From positions 620,001-684,000 of the forward strand of contig NZ_QLMJ01000002.1 of NCBI RefSeq assembly GCF_003259845.1: a stretch of DNA of 64,000 nucleotides, in the 5' to 3' direction. The notes below the pieces were generated by a model that had not been told where the DNA came from, did no database searches, and saw only the letters and a list, made by a program, of their open reading frames with translations. Shown in pieces: positions 43,951 to 53,176 of this stretch (positions are counted from its first letter, which is position 1; every line of letters starts with the position of its first letter). The position numbers and the translations under genes are program-made. The DNA comes from Actinoplanes lutulentus. Lineage in GTDB: Bacteria > Actinomycetota > Actinomycetes > Mycobacteriales > Micromonosporaceae.

Positions 43951-44601
43951 ATGGCAGACATCGTTGATCCGGCCGTATCCGACTACCTGCTCGACCACTG
44001 CACCCCCGCGGACGAACTCCTGCGGGAGCTCGCCGCGGAGACGTATGCGAAATTTCCGCCCGGGGCCGCCGGCATGCAGGTGTCGCACGACGAGGGCGCG
44101 CTGCTGACGATGCTGGTCCAGCTGACCGGCGCCGATTACGCCGTCGAGATCGGCACGTTCACCGGGTACTCGTCGATCTGCATCGCCCGGGCGCTGCGGC
44201 CGGGCGGGCGGCTTCTCGCCTGCGACGTCTCCGACGAGTGGACGAGCGTGGCGCGGGCGTACTGGGCGAAGGCCGGCCTCGACGACCGGATCGAGCTGCG
44301 CCTGGCACCGGCGATCGAGACGGTGCGATCGCTGAACTCCGATCCCGTGATCGACTTCGTGTTCCTGGACGCGGATAAGACGGGGTATCCGGCGTACTAC
44401 GAGGAGATCGTGCCGCGGCTGCGCCCGGGCGGCCTGCTGGTGATCGACAACGTGCTGCGCGGGGGCGAGGTCCTCGACCCGCACGACGAGTCGAGCCGCG
44501 CGGTGGCGTCCCTGAACGACGCGATCGTCACTGATGATCGCGTCGAGTCGGTGATGCTCCCGGTCCGCGACGGGGTGACGCTGGTCCGCAGGCGCTCGTA
44601 G
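43951..44601 (+). CDS. SAM-dependent O-methyltransferase (catechol-type)
   Basis: 216 residues from the ATG at 43951. Methyltransferase 3 family: VEIGTFTGYSSICIARAL (SAM loop), FVFLDADKTGYPAYYE (metal-binding Asp) and VIDNVLRGGEV. These enzymes methylate catechols, caffeoyl-type or other hydroxylated small molecules with a divalent metal. The substrate is unknown. It is an accessory gene within the protein-turnover locus. Confidence 0.88.
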   Translation: MADIVDPAVSDYLLDHCTPADELLRELAAETYAKFPPGAAGMQVSHDEGALLTMLVQLTGADYAVEIGTFTGYSSICIARALRPGGRLLACDVSDEWTSVARAYWAKAGLDDRIELRLAPAIETVRSLNSDPVIDFVFLDADKTGYPAYYEEIVPRLRPGGLLVIDNVLRGGEVLDPHDESSRAVASLNDAIVTDDRVESVMLPVRDGVTLVRRRS

Positions 44602-44667
44602 CCAACTGACCGCCCGTCTGTCCGCCGTCTGTCCGCCGTCCGCCCTCCTGCCGCCGTTCGGCTGCGC

Positions 44668-44714
44668 GATCTTGTGAGTTTTCGGCTGGTATCTCGGCGA
44701 AAGCTCACAAGATC
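44668..44714. repeat. Palindromic repeat, copy 1
   Basis: GATCTTGTGAGTTTTCG, 13 nt, CGAAAGCTCACAAGATC: a 17-bp stem with one G-T pair. Its right arm is identical to that of copy 2. Confidence 0.9.
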
Positions 44715-44750
44715 TTCGTGGGGGTGGCGGCGGCGTTGGGCTTCGTGCGG

Positions 44751-44797
44751 GATCTTGTGAGCTTTCGGCTCGCGTGGCGGCGAAAGCTCACAAGATC
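44751..44797. repeat. Palindromic repeat, copy 2
   Basis: GATCTTGTGAGCTTTCG, 13 nt, CGAAAGCTCACAAGATC: a perfect 17-bp stem, 83 bp after copy 1. The loops of the two copies share a GCTnG start and GG end but otherwise differ. Confidence 0.9.
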
Positions 44798-44918
44798 TCG
44801 GCCTGGGCGGCGGCGAGTGGCGGGTGGCGGGGTGCTGCGGGGCCTCGGGTGGGATGGCAACCTGATCGCCCCCGGTGGGGAACTTCGGGTTCGCCCTGGA
44901 TGACGTCTCCTTGAACCT

Positions 44919-46394
44919 GTGTCGAGTGAGCGCGGTGCTGTGCGTCTCTTCTCGGTGGTCGCGGTGCTCGCGATCACCGGGTATCTGATGCTGCCGGAAA
45001 ACGTCTGGGTTCGTACCGTCTGGCAGGTCACGACCGGATATGCGGCCACCGCCGCGATTCTCCTGGGCGCGCACCGGCTGCCGCGGGCCGACCGGCTGCC
45101 GTGGTGGTGTTTCGCGGCCGGGGTGTTCCTCAACACCACCGGGATCCCGGTGTCGGTGGTCGGTGAGATCTACTTCGGGTTTCTGGACCTGCCGACGCCG
45201 GCGGACCCGTTCTTCCTCGGGCTCTATCCCGCGTGCGCGCTGGGGCTCGGCGTGCTCGTGTGGCGCCGGGACCGGCGGCGGGACTGGACCGCGCTTGTCG
45301 ACGCTGCCACGATCACCACCGGGTTCGGGCTGCTGGCCTGGGTCTATGTCATCGAGCCACAGGATCTCGGCGACCGGATGAACCGCTGGGCGCACGCCAC
45401 TCAGGTCGCGTACCCGATCGGGGATCTTCTTTTGATCGGCATGATGACCCGGCTGCTGCGGAGCGGCGGCAGCCGCGGACCCTCGCTCTGGCTGATCACC
45501 GGCGCGCTCGCGGCGTTCCTGATCGGTGACACCGCGTGGGTGGTGCTCGGCAACCTGGGCGAGTTCGGGGTCATGCTGGAGAACGCGCGCTGGTTCCGCC
45601 GGCCGCTCGAGTCGGTGTTCCTGATCGGGTTCCTGCTGTTCGGGGTGGCCGCGCTGCACGCCGACGCGCGGCAGGTCGCGGCCGCCGCCGAGACGCCGCC
45701 GGCCCGGCTGGGACGAGGGCTGCTGGCGCTGCTCGCCGGGGCGTCGCTGATCGCCCCGGCGCTGCTCGCGGTGCAGCTGCACCACGGCACGGTGGTCAAC
45801 GGCTGGGCGCTGGTGTTCGGCTCGACGACGCTGTTCCTGCTGGTCGTGGTGCGGATGGCGATGCTGGTCCGGGAGACCGAGCGGCAGGCCCGGCAGGTGC
45901 GCGATCTGGCGCGGTCGGACGAGCTGACCGGCCTGCCGAACCGGCGCGCCTGGAACGACGAGCTGCCCCGGGCGCTGGAGCGTGCCCGCCGGGACCGTAC
46001 CCCGGTGGCCGTCGCGTTCCTCGATTTGGACCACTTCAAGGTCTTCAACGACACGCACGGCCACCCGGCGGGGGACCGGCTGCTCAAGGCGGCCGCCGCG
46101 GCCTGGCACTCGGCGCTGCGCGAGGTCGATCTGATCGCGCGCTACGGCGGTGAGGAGTTCGTGGTCCTGCTGCCGGGCGCCGGCGCGGCCGAGGCGCGGC
46201 AGATCCTGGCCCGGGCGCTGGAGTCCACGCCGCTGGGCCAGACGTTCTCGGCGGGCGTCGCGCTCTGGGACGGCAGCGAGACGTCCGACGAGCTGCTGAA
46301 GCGCTCGGACGCGGCGCTCTACGTGGCGAAGGCGAACGGCCGCAGCCGGGTGGAGCTGGCCTCCGACAACTGGACGATGCAGCAGGCCGGATGA
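44919..46394 (+). CDS. Membrane-bound GGDEF diguanylate cyclase
   Basis: 491 residues from a GTG at 44919 (an in-frame GTG at 44940 is also possible). Nine or ten membrane helices (about 10-320) form the sensor part. The catalytic domain at about 325-480 starts LARSDELTGLPNRRAWNDEL and has the signature GGEEF in ARYGGEEFVVLL, an active variant that makes cyclic di-GMP. No EAL domain. It converges on DUF3866 with 3 bp between stops. Confidence 0.88.
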   Translation: MSSERGAVRLFSVVAVLAITGYLMLPENVWVRTVWQVTTGYAATAAILLGAHRLPRADRLPWWCFAAGVFLNTTGIPVSVVGEIYFGFLDLPTPADPFFLGLYPACALGLGVLVWRRDRRRDWTALVDAATITTGFGLLAWVYVIEPQDLGDRMNRWAHATQVAYPIGDLLLIGMMTRLLRSGGSRGPSLWLITGALAAFLIGDTAWVVLGNLGEFGVMLENARWFRRPLESVFLIGFLLFGVAALHADARQVAAAAETPPARLGRGLLALLAGASLIAPALLAVQLHHGTVVNGWALVFGSTTLFLLVVVRMAMLVRETERQARQVRDLARSDELTGLPNRRAWNDELPRALERARRDRTPVAVAFLDLDHFKVFNDTHGHPAGDRLLKAAAAAWHSALREVDLIARYGGEEFVVLLPGAGAAEARQILARALESTPLGQTFSAGVALWDGSETSDELLKRSDAALYVAKANGRSRVELASDNWTMQQAG

Positions 46395-46397
46395 AGA

Positions 46398-47480
46398 CTA
46401 GGAGAGCAGCGACGCCGCGTGCCTGCCCGCGGCCGCGGCCGCCAGGAAATAGGCGTGGTCCTGGTCCAGCTTGCGGCCCATCGTCGACAGCGGCACCGGG
46501 CACTCCCGCAGCGCCCGATCCAGCCCGTCAACCCCCACGCGGACCAGGCGGTGCCTCTCGCCGAGCGGCGCGAGCGCCGCGTCGACCTCCGCGGCCAACT
46601 GCGACTCCAGACCGTCCGGCACGACCAGGTCCGCGCTCGCAAGAGCGACTTTCCCGTACGCCGTAACGCTGTGATGTGACACTCCACGATGCCGTTCCCG
46701 GCCGTCGGCGTCGGAGATCCGCAGTGAGCCGACAGCCCGGCCACCGAGGACGGCGATCGCGTTGATCGCCTCACCGAGGGCCACCCCGGAGAAACCCCAG
46801 GCGGTGCCGGTGCCGAGATTTCCGGGACCCTGGGCGACGATCGTGACGTCCGCGCCGAGCACGTGCCGGGCGGCGAGCAGCCCGGTGTGCACGGTGCTCG
46901 CTTCGAGGTCGCCGCCGAACGCCTGGCCGGTGGTGACGGTGCCGGCGAGGTGGTCGCGAAGCCCGTCGAGGGTCCGGGAGAACCAGGCCGGCAGGGCCCC
47001 GCCGTCGGTCATCACGTACGCGACCGACGCCTCCGGGCGGTCGGCGTGGATGCCGGCCAGGATCGCGGGCAGCGCCGAGTGCAGATCAGCGGTGACCACC
47101 GGCATGCCGTCGATCGAGGACGCGGCCTCCATCACCGGCCGGTGCGGCGAGGCCTCCTCGTCGACACCGAGCAGGATCGCCTGCAGCGGGGTGTACCGGG
47201 CTTTCACCAGGTGACCGCTGTCCCGGGTGCCGCCGTCCACCTCCGGGTCGGCGGGCAGCCGGTCGGGCAGGGTGACCACCAGGGCGTACCCGCCGGTGCC
47301 GAGGCCCATCACGAGCGCGCCGACGTTGAGCAGCACCCGGTCGCCGGGCTCGGGGGTGCCGACCAGGCCGGGGTACGCGAGGGCGCGCAGCGGGCCGCCG
47401 GTGGTCTCCACGTCGAGTTCGAGGGCGCCGCGCCAGCTCCGCCGCACCGCAAGGACCGTTCCGGACCGCCAACGCACCAT
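46398..47480 (-). CDS. DUF3866 family protein
   Basis: 360 residues. Conserved stretches include YPGLVGTPEPGDRVLLNVGA, VKARYTPLQAILLGVDEE, SVAYVMTDGGALPAWFS and VAQGPGNLGTGTAWGFSGVALGEA. The family is found in actinobacteria and firmicutes with unknown function and is often near pafBC in actinobacteria. No signal peptide. Confidence 0.85.
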   Translation of the reverse strand: MVRWRSGTVLAVRRSWRGALELDVETTGGPLRALAYPGLVGTPEPGDRVLLNVGALVMGLGTGGYALVVTLPDRLPADPEVDGGTRDSGHLVKARYTPLQAILLGVDEEASPHRPVMEAASSIDGMPVVTADLHSALPAILAGIHADRPEASVAYVMTDGGALPAWFSRTLDGLRDHLAGTVTTGQAFGGDLEASTVHTGLLAARHVLGADVTIVAQGPGNLGTGTAWGFSGVALGEAINAIAVLGGRAVGSLRISDADGRERHRGVSHHSVTAYGKVALASADLVVPDGLESQLAAEVDAALAPLGERHRLVRVGVDGLDRALRECPVPLSTMGRKLDQDHAYFLAAAAAGRHAASLLS

Positions 47481-47491
47481 GACGGCTGACC

Positions 47492-48445
47492 CTACAAGCC
47501 GGCCGAATCCTCAGAGCCGCCGCGGGTCGGGTCGAGGAACACGTACCGAATCTCGGGGTAACGGGCCCGCAGCCGGCGTTCGGCCTCGTCAGAGGCCTTC
47601 TCGATCTCGGAGCCGGGTGCGTCGTCGGCGAAGTCGACCTTCGCGGCGACCAGGATGTCGTCCGGCCCGATCTGCATGGTGAACAGGGTCGGCACCGCGG
47701 TCACGACGCCGATCGACGCGATGTCCTCGGCGATCTGGTCGTGCAGCCGGGGCGGGACCGCGCGCCCGACCAGCAGCGTCACGTTGCTCTTGGCGAGGAC
47801 CGCCGCGACGACGAGCAGCAGCAGACCGATCAGGATCGAGGCGAGGCCGTCCCAGAGGGCGTTGCCGGTGATCTCGGCGAGGCCGAGTCCGGCGGCGGCG
47901 AGCACCAGGCCGATCAGTGCGGCGGAGTCCTCGAAGTACACGGCCTTGACCGTGGTGTCCGGAGTGAGGCGCAGGAACCGGCGGGTCGACACGTTCCACC
48001 GGCTGGACTCGGTGCGCACCTGCCGGCGGGCCTTCAGGAACGAGGCGCCCTCGGCCAGGAACGAGACGGCCAGGACGATGTACGACGCCAGGTACGGCCC
48101 GCTCTCCTCACCCTCGATGATCGTGTCGATGCCGTGGTAGATGGAGAATCCGGCGCCGCCGACGAACGTGAACAGCGCGGCGATGAACGCCCAGACCCAG
48201 CTCTCCTTGCCGTACCCGAACGGGTGTTCTTCGTCGGCGGGGCGGGAACCGCGCCGCAGCGCGACGTAAAGGAAGACCTCGGTGACGGTGTCGGCGAACG
48301 AGTGGGCCGCCTCGGAGAGCATCGCGGCGGAGCCGGAGGTGAGACCGGCCACCAGTTTCGCGAAGGCGATCGCCAGGTTGGCGGCTCCGGCGACGACGAC
48401 GGTGCCGACGCTCTCGGATTGCGCGGGTTCAGTCACGGCTGCCAT
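47492..48445 (-). CDS. Cation diffusion facilitator family transporter
   Basis: 317 residues. Five to six membrane helices with the metal-site Asp/His residues: SEAAHSFADTVTE (helix 2) and an Asp-containing helix 5 (ALWDGLASILIGLL), then a C-terminal cytoplasmic domain (about 225-310) with ferredoxin-like fold. CDF proteins export zinc, cobalt, iron or manganese by proton exchange. It reads in the same direction as DUF3866, 11 bp upstream of it, and diverges from pafB. Confidence 0.88.
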   Translation of the reverse strand: MAAVTEPAQSESVGTVVVAGAANLAIAFAKLVAGLTSGSAAMLSEAAHSFADTVTEVFLYVALRRGSRPADEEHPFGYGKESWVWAFIAALFTFVGGAGFSIYHGIDTIIEGEESGPYLASYIVLAVSFLAEGASFLKARRQVRTESSRWNVSTRRFLRLTPDTTVKAVYFEDSAALIGLVLAAAGLGLAEITGNALWDGLASILIGLLLLVVAAVLAKSNVTLLVGRAVPPRLHDQIAEDIASIGVVTAVPTLFTMQIGPDDILVAAKVDFADDAPGSEIEKASDEAERRLRARYPEIRYVFLDPTRGGSEDSAGL

Positions 48446-48504
48446 CTTCCCCCGCCCATTGGCGGATAACCGCCCGTGTGACGAGGCTGCTAGCGTTGCC
48501 TCTC

Positions 48505-49488
48505 GTGTCGCGCACTCGCACCGAGCGCCTGGTAAATCTGGTCATCTGTCTTCTCTCGACGCGACGGTTCCTGACCGCCGCGCAGATCGCCGCGACCGTG
48601 CCCGGTTACGAGCACGACCCCGCCGATCCCCGCGATCACGAGGCGTTCCAGCGCAAGTTCGAGCGCGACAAAGCGGAGCTGCGCGAGCTCGGTGTTCCCC
48701 TGGAGACCGGCACGGCCAGCATCTTCGACCAGGAGCCCGGTTACCGGATCGCCCAGCGTGAGTACGCGTTGCCGGACATCCTTCTCGAACCCGACGAGGC
48801 CGCCGCCGTGGGCATCGCGGCCCGCCTCTGGCAGCACGCCGGCCTCGCCGCGGCCGCCTCCTCCGGGCTGGCCAAGCTGAGAGCCGCCGGTGTCGAGGTC
48901 GACCCGCAGGCCACCCTCGGCGTGGAGCCGGTGGTCACCGTCGACCCGGCGTTCGGGCCGCTCACCACAGCGGCCCGGCAGCGGCGCGCGGTGACGTTCA
49001 AGTACCGCACACCCGAGGGCGACGAGCCGAACACCCGCCGCCTGGAGCCGTGGGGCGTGGTCTGCTGGCGCGGCCGGTGGTACGTGGTCGGCCACGACCG
49101 GGACCGCGACGCCGCCCGCTGTTTCCGGCTGTCCCGCATCGTCGGCGACGTGAAGGCGACCGGCCGCCCGGACGCGTTCGCGCCCCCCGAGGACGCCGAC
49201 CTGATCAGCCACGTGGCCCGCTCGTCCGGCCCGATCGCGCGGAACGGCCGGGCCCTGGTCACGGTCCGCCCGGGGCGCGCGGCCGGCCTGCGGCGGATGG
49301 CCCGCGAGTCGGTTCCGGTCGCCGACGGCGACCAGCTGACCATCGCGTACGGGGACGTGGACTGGCTGGCGTCACGGATCGCCGGGTACGGCCCGGACGT
49401 GCGCGCCGACGGGCCGCCGGAGCTACGGGACGCGGTGATCCAGCACCTCAAGGAACTGGTCGCCCGGCACGAGCTGGTGACGCCGTGA
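48505..49488 (+). CDS. pafB: Proteasome accessory factor PafB, WYL-domain regulator
   Basis: 327 residues from the GTG at 48505, giving VSRTRTERLVNLVICLLSTRRFL, the usual family start; the frame extends to a GTG at 48478. An N-terminal winged helix (about 10-75) and a WYL domain at about 145-230 (GVVCWRGRWYVVGHDR). With PafC it makes the PafBC activator of the DNA-damage response known in mycobacteria; it is named for its place after pafA. It overlaps pafC by GTGA. Confidence 0.92.
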   Translation: MSRTRTERLVNLVICLLSTRRFLTAAQIAATVPGYEHDPADPRDHEAFQRKFERDKAELRELGVPLETGTASIFDQEPGYRIAQREYALPDILLEPDEAAAVGIAARLWQHAGLAAAASSGLAKLRAAGVEVDPQATLGVEPVVTVDPAFGPLTTAARQRRAVTFKYRTPEGDEPNTRRLEPWGVVCWRGRWYVVGHDRDRDAARCFRLSRIVGDVKATGRPDAFAPPEDADLISHVARSSGPIARNGRALVTVRPGRAAGLRRMARESVPVADGDQLTIAYGDVDWLASRIAGYGPDVRADGPPELRDAVIQHLKELVARHELVTP

Positions 49489-50447
49489 CCGCGCCGCGCA
49501 ACAGCACCTCGGCCGACCGGCTGGGCCGGCTGCTGAACCTGGTTCCGTACCTTCTGGCCCGTCCCGGCATCCGGGTCGCCGAAGCGGCCGGTGACCTGGG
49601 TGTCACCGAGAAACAGCTGCGCGAGGACCTGGAGCTGCTCTGGGTGTGCGGCCTGCCCGGTTACGGTCCGGGCGACCTGATCGACATGGCGTTCGACGGC
49701 GACCGGGTGACGATCAGCCACGACGCCGGCATCGACAAGCCGCTGCGCCTCAACCCCGACGAGGCGCTCGCCCTGGTGGTGGCGCTGCGGATGCTCGCCG
49801 AGACGCCCGGCATCGGCACCCGGGACGCGATCGAGGGCGCCCTCGCCAAGATCGAGAGCGCGGCCGGTGACCTGGCCGACGCCCCGGTCGCGGTCCGCTT
49901 GCCGGCCAACCAGAAGAAGCTGGAGGAGGTGCGCTCGGCCGTCGACTCCGGGCACGCCCTGCTGCTGACCTATTACACGGCCGCCCGCGACGAGACCTCC
50001 GAGCGGGTCGTCGACCCGATGCGGATGCTGATGGTCGGCGGCACGGCCTATCTGGAGGCGTGGTGCCGGCGCGCCGAGGGGACCCGGATGTTCCGGGTGG
50101 ACCGGATCGACGCGTTCACCGAGCTGGCCGAGCCGTCGGTGCCGCCGCTGGAGGCGAAACCGCAGGACGTCAGCGCCGGTGTCTTCCGGCCCGGTCCGGA
50201 GCTGCCGCTGGTCACCATGCGGGTGGGCCGGGGCAGCCGCTGGATCACCGAGTACTACCCGGTCGAACAGGTGCAGCGGGACGGCGCCGAGTGGCTGGTC
50301 ACGATGCGGGTCACCGACCTGGGCTGGGCACAGCGATTCCTCGCCGGCCAGGGCCGCGACGTGACCGTGCTGGGTCCGCCGGAGCTGCTGGACCGGATCC
50401 GCGCGCAGGCCACGACTGCCCTCGACCAATACGCCGAGCCGAGCTAG
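49485..50447 (+). CDS. pafC: Proteasome accessory factor PafC, WYL-domain regulator
   Basis: 320 residues from the GTG at 49485, overlapping the pafB stop. A winged helix (DRLGRLLNLVPYLLARPG start; VAEAAGDLGVTEKQLREDLELL) and a WYL region at about 140-220 (YLEAWCRRAEGTRMFRVDRI). PafC is degenerate in the WYL motif, as usual. Works as a heterodimer with PafB. Confidence 0.92.
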   Translation: MTAPRNSTSADRLGRLLNLVPYLLARPGIRVAEAAGDLGVTEKQLREDLELLWVCGLPGYGPGDLIDMAFDGDRVTISHDAGIDKPLRLNPDEALALVVALRMLAETPGIGTRDAIEGALAKIESAAGDLADAPVAVRLPANQKKLEEVRSAVDSGHALLLTYYTAARDETSERVVDPMRMLMVGGTAYLEAWCRRAEGTRMFRVDRIDAFTELAEPSVPPLEAKPQDVSAGVFRPGPELPLVTMRVGRGSRWITEYYPVEQVQRDGAEWLVTMRVTDLGWAQRFLAGQGRDVTVLGPPELLDRIRAQATTALDQYAEPS

Positions 50448-50483
50448 CGGCTCCGCCTCGCTTCGTGGCAACCGCGGGCCGGG

Positions 50484-50489
50484 TAGGGT
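50484..50489 (+). promoter_or_regulatory. -10 box, leaderless-type, for the 82-residue membrane protein
   Basis: TAGGGT, 6 nt, GTG at 50496; the same hexamer as before DUF3090. Confidence 0.4.
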
Positions 50490-50495
50490 GGCCGG

Positions 50496-50744
50496 GTGCT
50501 GATGTGGGTCTGGATTGTTGTGGGCGCGATCGCGCTGATCGTCCTGGTTTCGGTCGCCATGCGCCTGCTGGGCCGGGTGCCGGAGCTCCGCCGTGCCGCG
50601 ATGAAGCTGCAGCGCCGCCAGGAAGAGGCGCTGACGCTCCAGGCCGCGGCTGAACAGTTGCAGCAGACCGTGCTGGGCCTTCAGCAGCGGGCCGAGCGCT
50701 CTCAGGACTCGATCACGCAGATCAAGGCCAACCTGGGCCGCTGA
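50496..50744 (+). CDS. Small membrane protein with coiled coil
   Basis: 82 residues. One N-terminal membrane helix (MWVWIVVGAIALIVLVSVAMRLL) and a long heptad-type helix with Gln/Leu/Arg (LQAAAEQLQQTVLGLQQRAERSQDS), so probably oligomeric, in the cytoplasm. It resembles the short protein often found just before tatA in actinobacteria. Unknown function. Confidence 0.7.
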   Translation: MLMWVWIVVGAIALIVLVSVAMRLLGRVPELRRAAMKLQRRQEEALTLQAAAEQLQQTVLGLQQRAERSQDSITQIKANLGR

Positions 50745-50878
50745 CGCAGGGGGTTCCTTCCCTGTTGTCCGAGACTTAGCAAGATCTTGAGAATCCCAGG
50801 GCATCCGGAAAGCAGATTCCCAGGAATCCACACGTACGATGGACCCCGCAACCTGATCCGACCGACTGGAGTCATTCC

Positions 50879-51229
50879 ATGGGCGCCCTCAAGCCATGGC
50901 ACATCATCGTTCTCGTCGTCGTGCTCGTGCTGCTCTTCGGCGCGAAACGACTGCCGGACGCGGCGCGTTCCCTCGGGCGCTCGCTGCGGATCATCAAGGC
51001 CGAGACCAAGGGACTCGTCGATGACGACAACAACGTCGCGGAGAAGGCGGAGCCCCAGCACAGCCGCACCCCGCTGAACGGCGAGGTCCAGCAGCCGTAC
51101 CAGCAGCCCGGCTACCAGCAGGCGCCGCCGCCGCAGGGCTACCAGCAGCCGCAGCCGGGCTACCAGCAGCCGCAGCAGCCGCCGGCGCAGCCCTTCGTCG
51201 ACCCGGTGCAGCGCACCAACGACCGCTGA
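50879..51229 (+). CDS. tatA: Twin-arginine translocase subunit TatA
   Basis: 116 residues; ATG at 50879 with GGAG 8 nt before. It forms the translocation pore. The N-terminal membrane helix ([15 protein letters not shown]) is followed by the [19 protein letters not shown] amphipathic helix, typical. The C-terminal tail is Gln/Pro/Tyr-rich with YQQP repeats, longer than necessary. It is followed 9 bp later by tatC. Confidence 0.92.
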   Translation: MGALKPWHIIVLVVVLVLLFGAKRLPDAARSLGRSLRIIKAETKGLVDDDNNVAEKAEPQHSRTPLNGEVQQPYQQPGYQQAPPPQGYQQPQPGYQQPQQPPAQPFVDPVQRTNDR

Positions 51230-51238
51230 CCCGGCCCG

Positions 51239-52213
51239 ATGGCACTGAGCCTGAGCCTGCGGCGGAAACCTAAGAAGCCGACCAAGTTCCAGCAGGCGGC
51301 CGACGGCTCGATGACGCTCATCGAGCACGTCCGGGAGCTCCGTAACCGGCTGTTCTGGGCCTCGATCGGCATCGTGGCCGGCCTGATCGTCGGCTTCATC
51401 GTGTCGAACTACGTCTTCGACCTGCTCAGTGGCCCGTATTGCAATCTGGACAGCTCCTGGGTGCTCAACGCCGACGGCGTCAAGGAGTGCCGTTACCTGA
51501 CGCTCGGCGCCACCGACGGTCTGATCCTCAAGCTGAAGATCGCGTTGTGGGTCGGCCTGATCGTGGGCGCACCGGTCTGGCTGTTCCAGCTCTGGGCTTT
51601 CATCGCGCCCGGCCTGCACCGGCACGAGCGCAAGTGGGCCTACGTCTTCGTCGCGATCGCCGCGCCGCTGTTCGCCGGTGGCGCCGTCCTGGCGTACTTC
51701 GTGGTCGAGCACAGCCTGGCGTTCATCATGGAAGCCGGCGTGCTGGAGGAATCCCAGCAACTGGAGGTCACCGCCTACATCGGGTTCGTCACCACGATGA
51801 TCCTGCTGTTCGGTGTTGCCTTCGAGTTCCCGCTCGTGCTGCTCATGCTGAACTTCACCGGGGTCGTCTCGGCCCGGCGACTGCTCAGCTGGTGGCGTGC
51901 GGTGGTCTTCCTGTCGTTCGCGTTCTCCGCGATCGCCACACCGGACCCGGGGCCGTTCGGCATGACGCTCCTCGCCGCGTGCATGTCGTTGCTGTACTTC
52001 ATCGCGGTCGCTGTCGCGTTCCTCAACGACAAGCGCAAGGGCCGCGGCAAGGAGCTCTACGAGGGTCTCGACGACGACGCGATCTCGGAACTCCCGGAGG
52101 AGAAGGTGCCGGTCGGCGCCTCCGATCCGATCGAGGCGCCGTCGGCGGTCGACGGTCCGTCAGCGGTCGAACGGCCGTTGCCGATCGAACGCAGATTCGA
52201 CGACATGACCTGA
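51239..52213 (+). CDS. tatC: Twin-arginine translocase subunit TatC
   Basis: 324 residues. Binds twin-arginine signal peptides. Begins with the cytosolic helix (MTLIEHVRELRNRLFWASIGIV), then six membrane helices; the conserved glutamate region GAPVWLFQLWAFIAPGLHRHERKW and FPLVLLMLNFTGVV are present. The C-terminal 50 residues are a variable acidic tail. Co-transcribed with tatA. Confidence 0.93.
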   Translation: MALSLSLRRKPKKPTKFQQAADGSMTLIEHVRELRNRLFWASIGIVAGLIVGFIVSNYVFDLLSGPYCNLDSSWVLNADGVKECRYLTLGATDGLILKLKIALWVGLIVGAPVWLFQLWAFIAPGLHRHERKWAYVFVAIAAPLFAGGAVLAYFVVEHSLAFIMEAGVLEESQQLEVTAYIGFVTTMILLFGVAFEFPLVLLMLNFTGVVSARRLLSWWRAVVFLSFAFSAIATPDPGPFGMTLLAACMSLLYFIAVAVAFLNDKRKGRGKELYEGLDDDAISELPEEKVPVGASDPIEAPSAVDGPSAVERPLPIERRFDDMT

Positions 52214-52252
52214 GTTAGGTCGCTGGTGGCGGGCGGTATACCGTCTGCCGCC

Positions 52253-53152
52253 ATGACGAGCAGTTTCATCGCGGTGCTGGCCAACCCCTCGGCGGGGCGT
52301 GGCCGGCACCGCGGTTTGCTTCCCGGGGTTGTCGACGCCCTCGGAGTCTCCGGCCGGCCGGTGCGGATTCTCGACGCCGGCACCGGTGCGGAAGCGGAGC
52401 TCGCCTGCCATCGGGCGGTCGCCGACGGGGCCGCCGCGGTGGTCGCGGTCGGCGGGGACGGCACAGTGCACCGGGCATTGCAGGCGGTCGCCGGGACCGA
52501 GGTGCCGTTCGGGGTCGTGCCGGCGGGTACCGGTAACGACTTCGCGAGTGCGGTGGGCGTACCCATGGCCGGGTTGGAAGCTGCGGAGGCGATCGGGCTG
52601 GCGCTGCGCGAGGAGCGCGCCCACCGCTGTGATCTGGCCCGGACCCGGGACGCGCAGGGTGAGCAGCGGTGGTTCTGTGCGGTGCTGGCGGCCGGGTTCG
52701 ACGCGCTGGTCAACGAGCGGGCGAACCGGATGCGCAGGCCGCGCGGGCCGCGACGGTACGACCTCGCGATCGTCCTGGAACTGGCGCGTCTGCGGGCGCG
52801 GGACTATGTGATCACCCTCGACGGCGTCGAGCACCGGTTCCGCGGCGAGATCGTCGCGGTGGGCAACTGCGCGAGTTACGGCGGCGGCATGCGGATCGCA
52901 CCGGACGCCGATCCCACCGACGGGCTGCTCGACGTGATCTTCGCGTCGCGCCTGGGGAGGCTGGGCGTCGCCCAGCTCAAGCCGCGGCTGCGCCACGGCA
53001 CCCACATCAGCGATGCGCGGGTCACCGTGCTGCGAGGGCGCGAGGTCCGTCTGGCGACGGCCGGGATCATCGGGTACGCGGACGGCGAGCGAATCGGCGC
53101 CCTGCCCCTCGACATCACCTGCGTCCCGGGCGCGCTACGCCTGCTGCGCTGA
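52253..53152 (+). CDS. Diacylglycerol/sphingosine-kinase-like lipid kinase
   Basis: 299 residues from the ATG at 52253 (a -10-like TACCGT is 8 nt upstream). DAGK catalytic domain: VAVGGDGTVHRAL (the GGDGT ATP motif) and VPAGTGNDFASAVG. The C-terminal half has the beta fold and the metal site. Phosphorylates diacylglycerol or a similar lipid at the membrane. In actinobacteria this gene commonly follows tatC, before helY. Confidence 0.88.
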   Translation: MTSSFIAVLANPSAGRGRHRGLLPGVVDALGVSGRPVRILDAGTGAEAELACHRAVADGAAAVVAVGGDGTVHRALQAVAGTEVPFGVVPAGTGNDFASAVGVPMAGLEAAEAIGLALREERAHRCDLARTRDAQGEQRWFCAVLAAGFDALVNERANRMRRPRGPRRYDLAIVLELARLRARDYVITLDGVEHRFRGEIVAVGNCASYGGGMRIAPDADPTDGLLDVIFASRLGRLGVAQLKPRLRHGTHISDARVTVLRGREVRLATAGIIGYADGERIGALPLDITCVPGALRLLR

Positions 53153-53176
53153 ATCACCGGGAGAGCTCGCGCCGTG

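Larger units (their letters stand above)
44602..44918. other. 317-bp intergenic region with twin palindromes
   Basis: Between the O-methyltransferase and the diguanylate cyclase genes. The left 60 bp is a CCGTCTGTCCG-type short direct repeat. The centre holds two near-identical hairpins (44668-44714 and 44751-44797). No gene is convincing. Confidence 0.7.

Noticed and set aside
41049..43961. A 970-codon open frame on the minus strand across prcA and pafA
   Set aside because: Same reason; the plus strand holds complete, well-conserved prcA and pafA with their own terminator and promoter between them.
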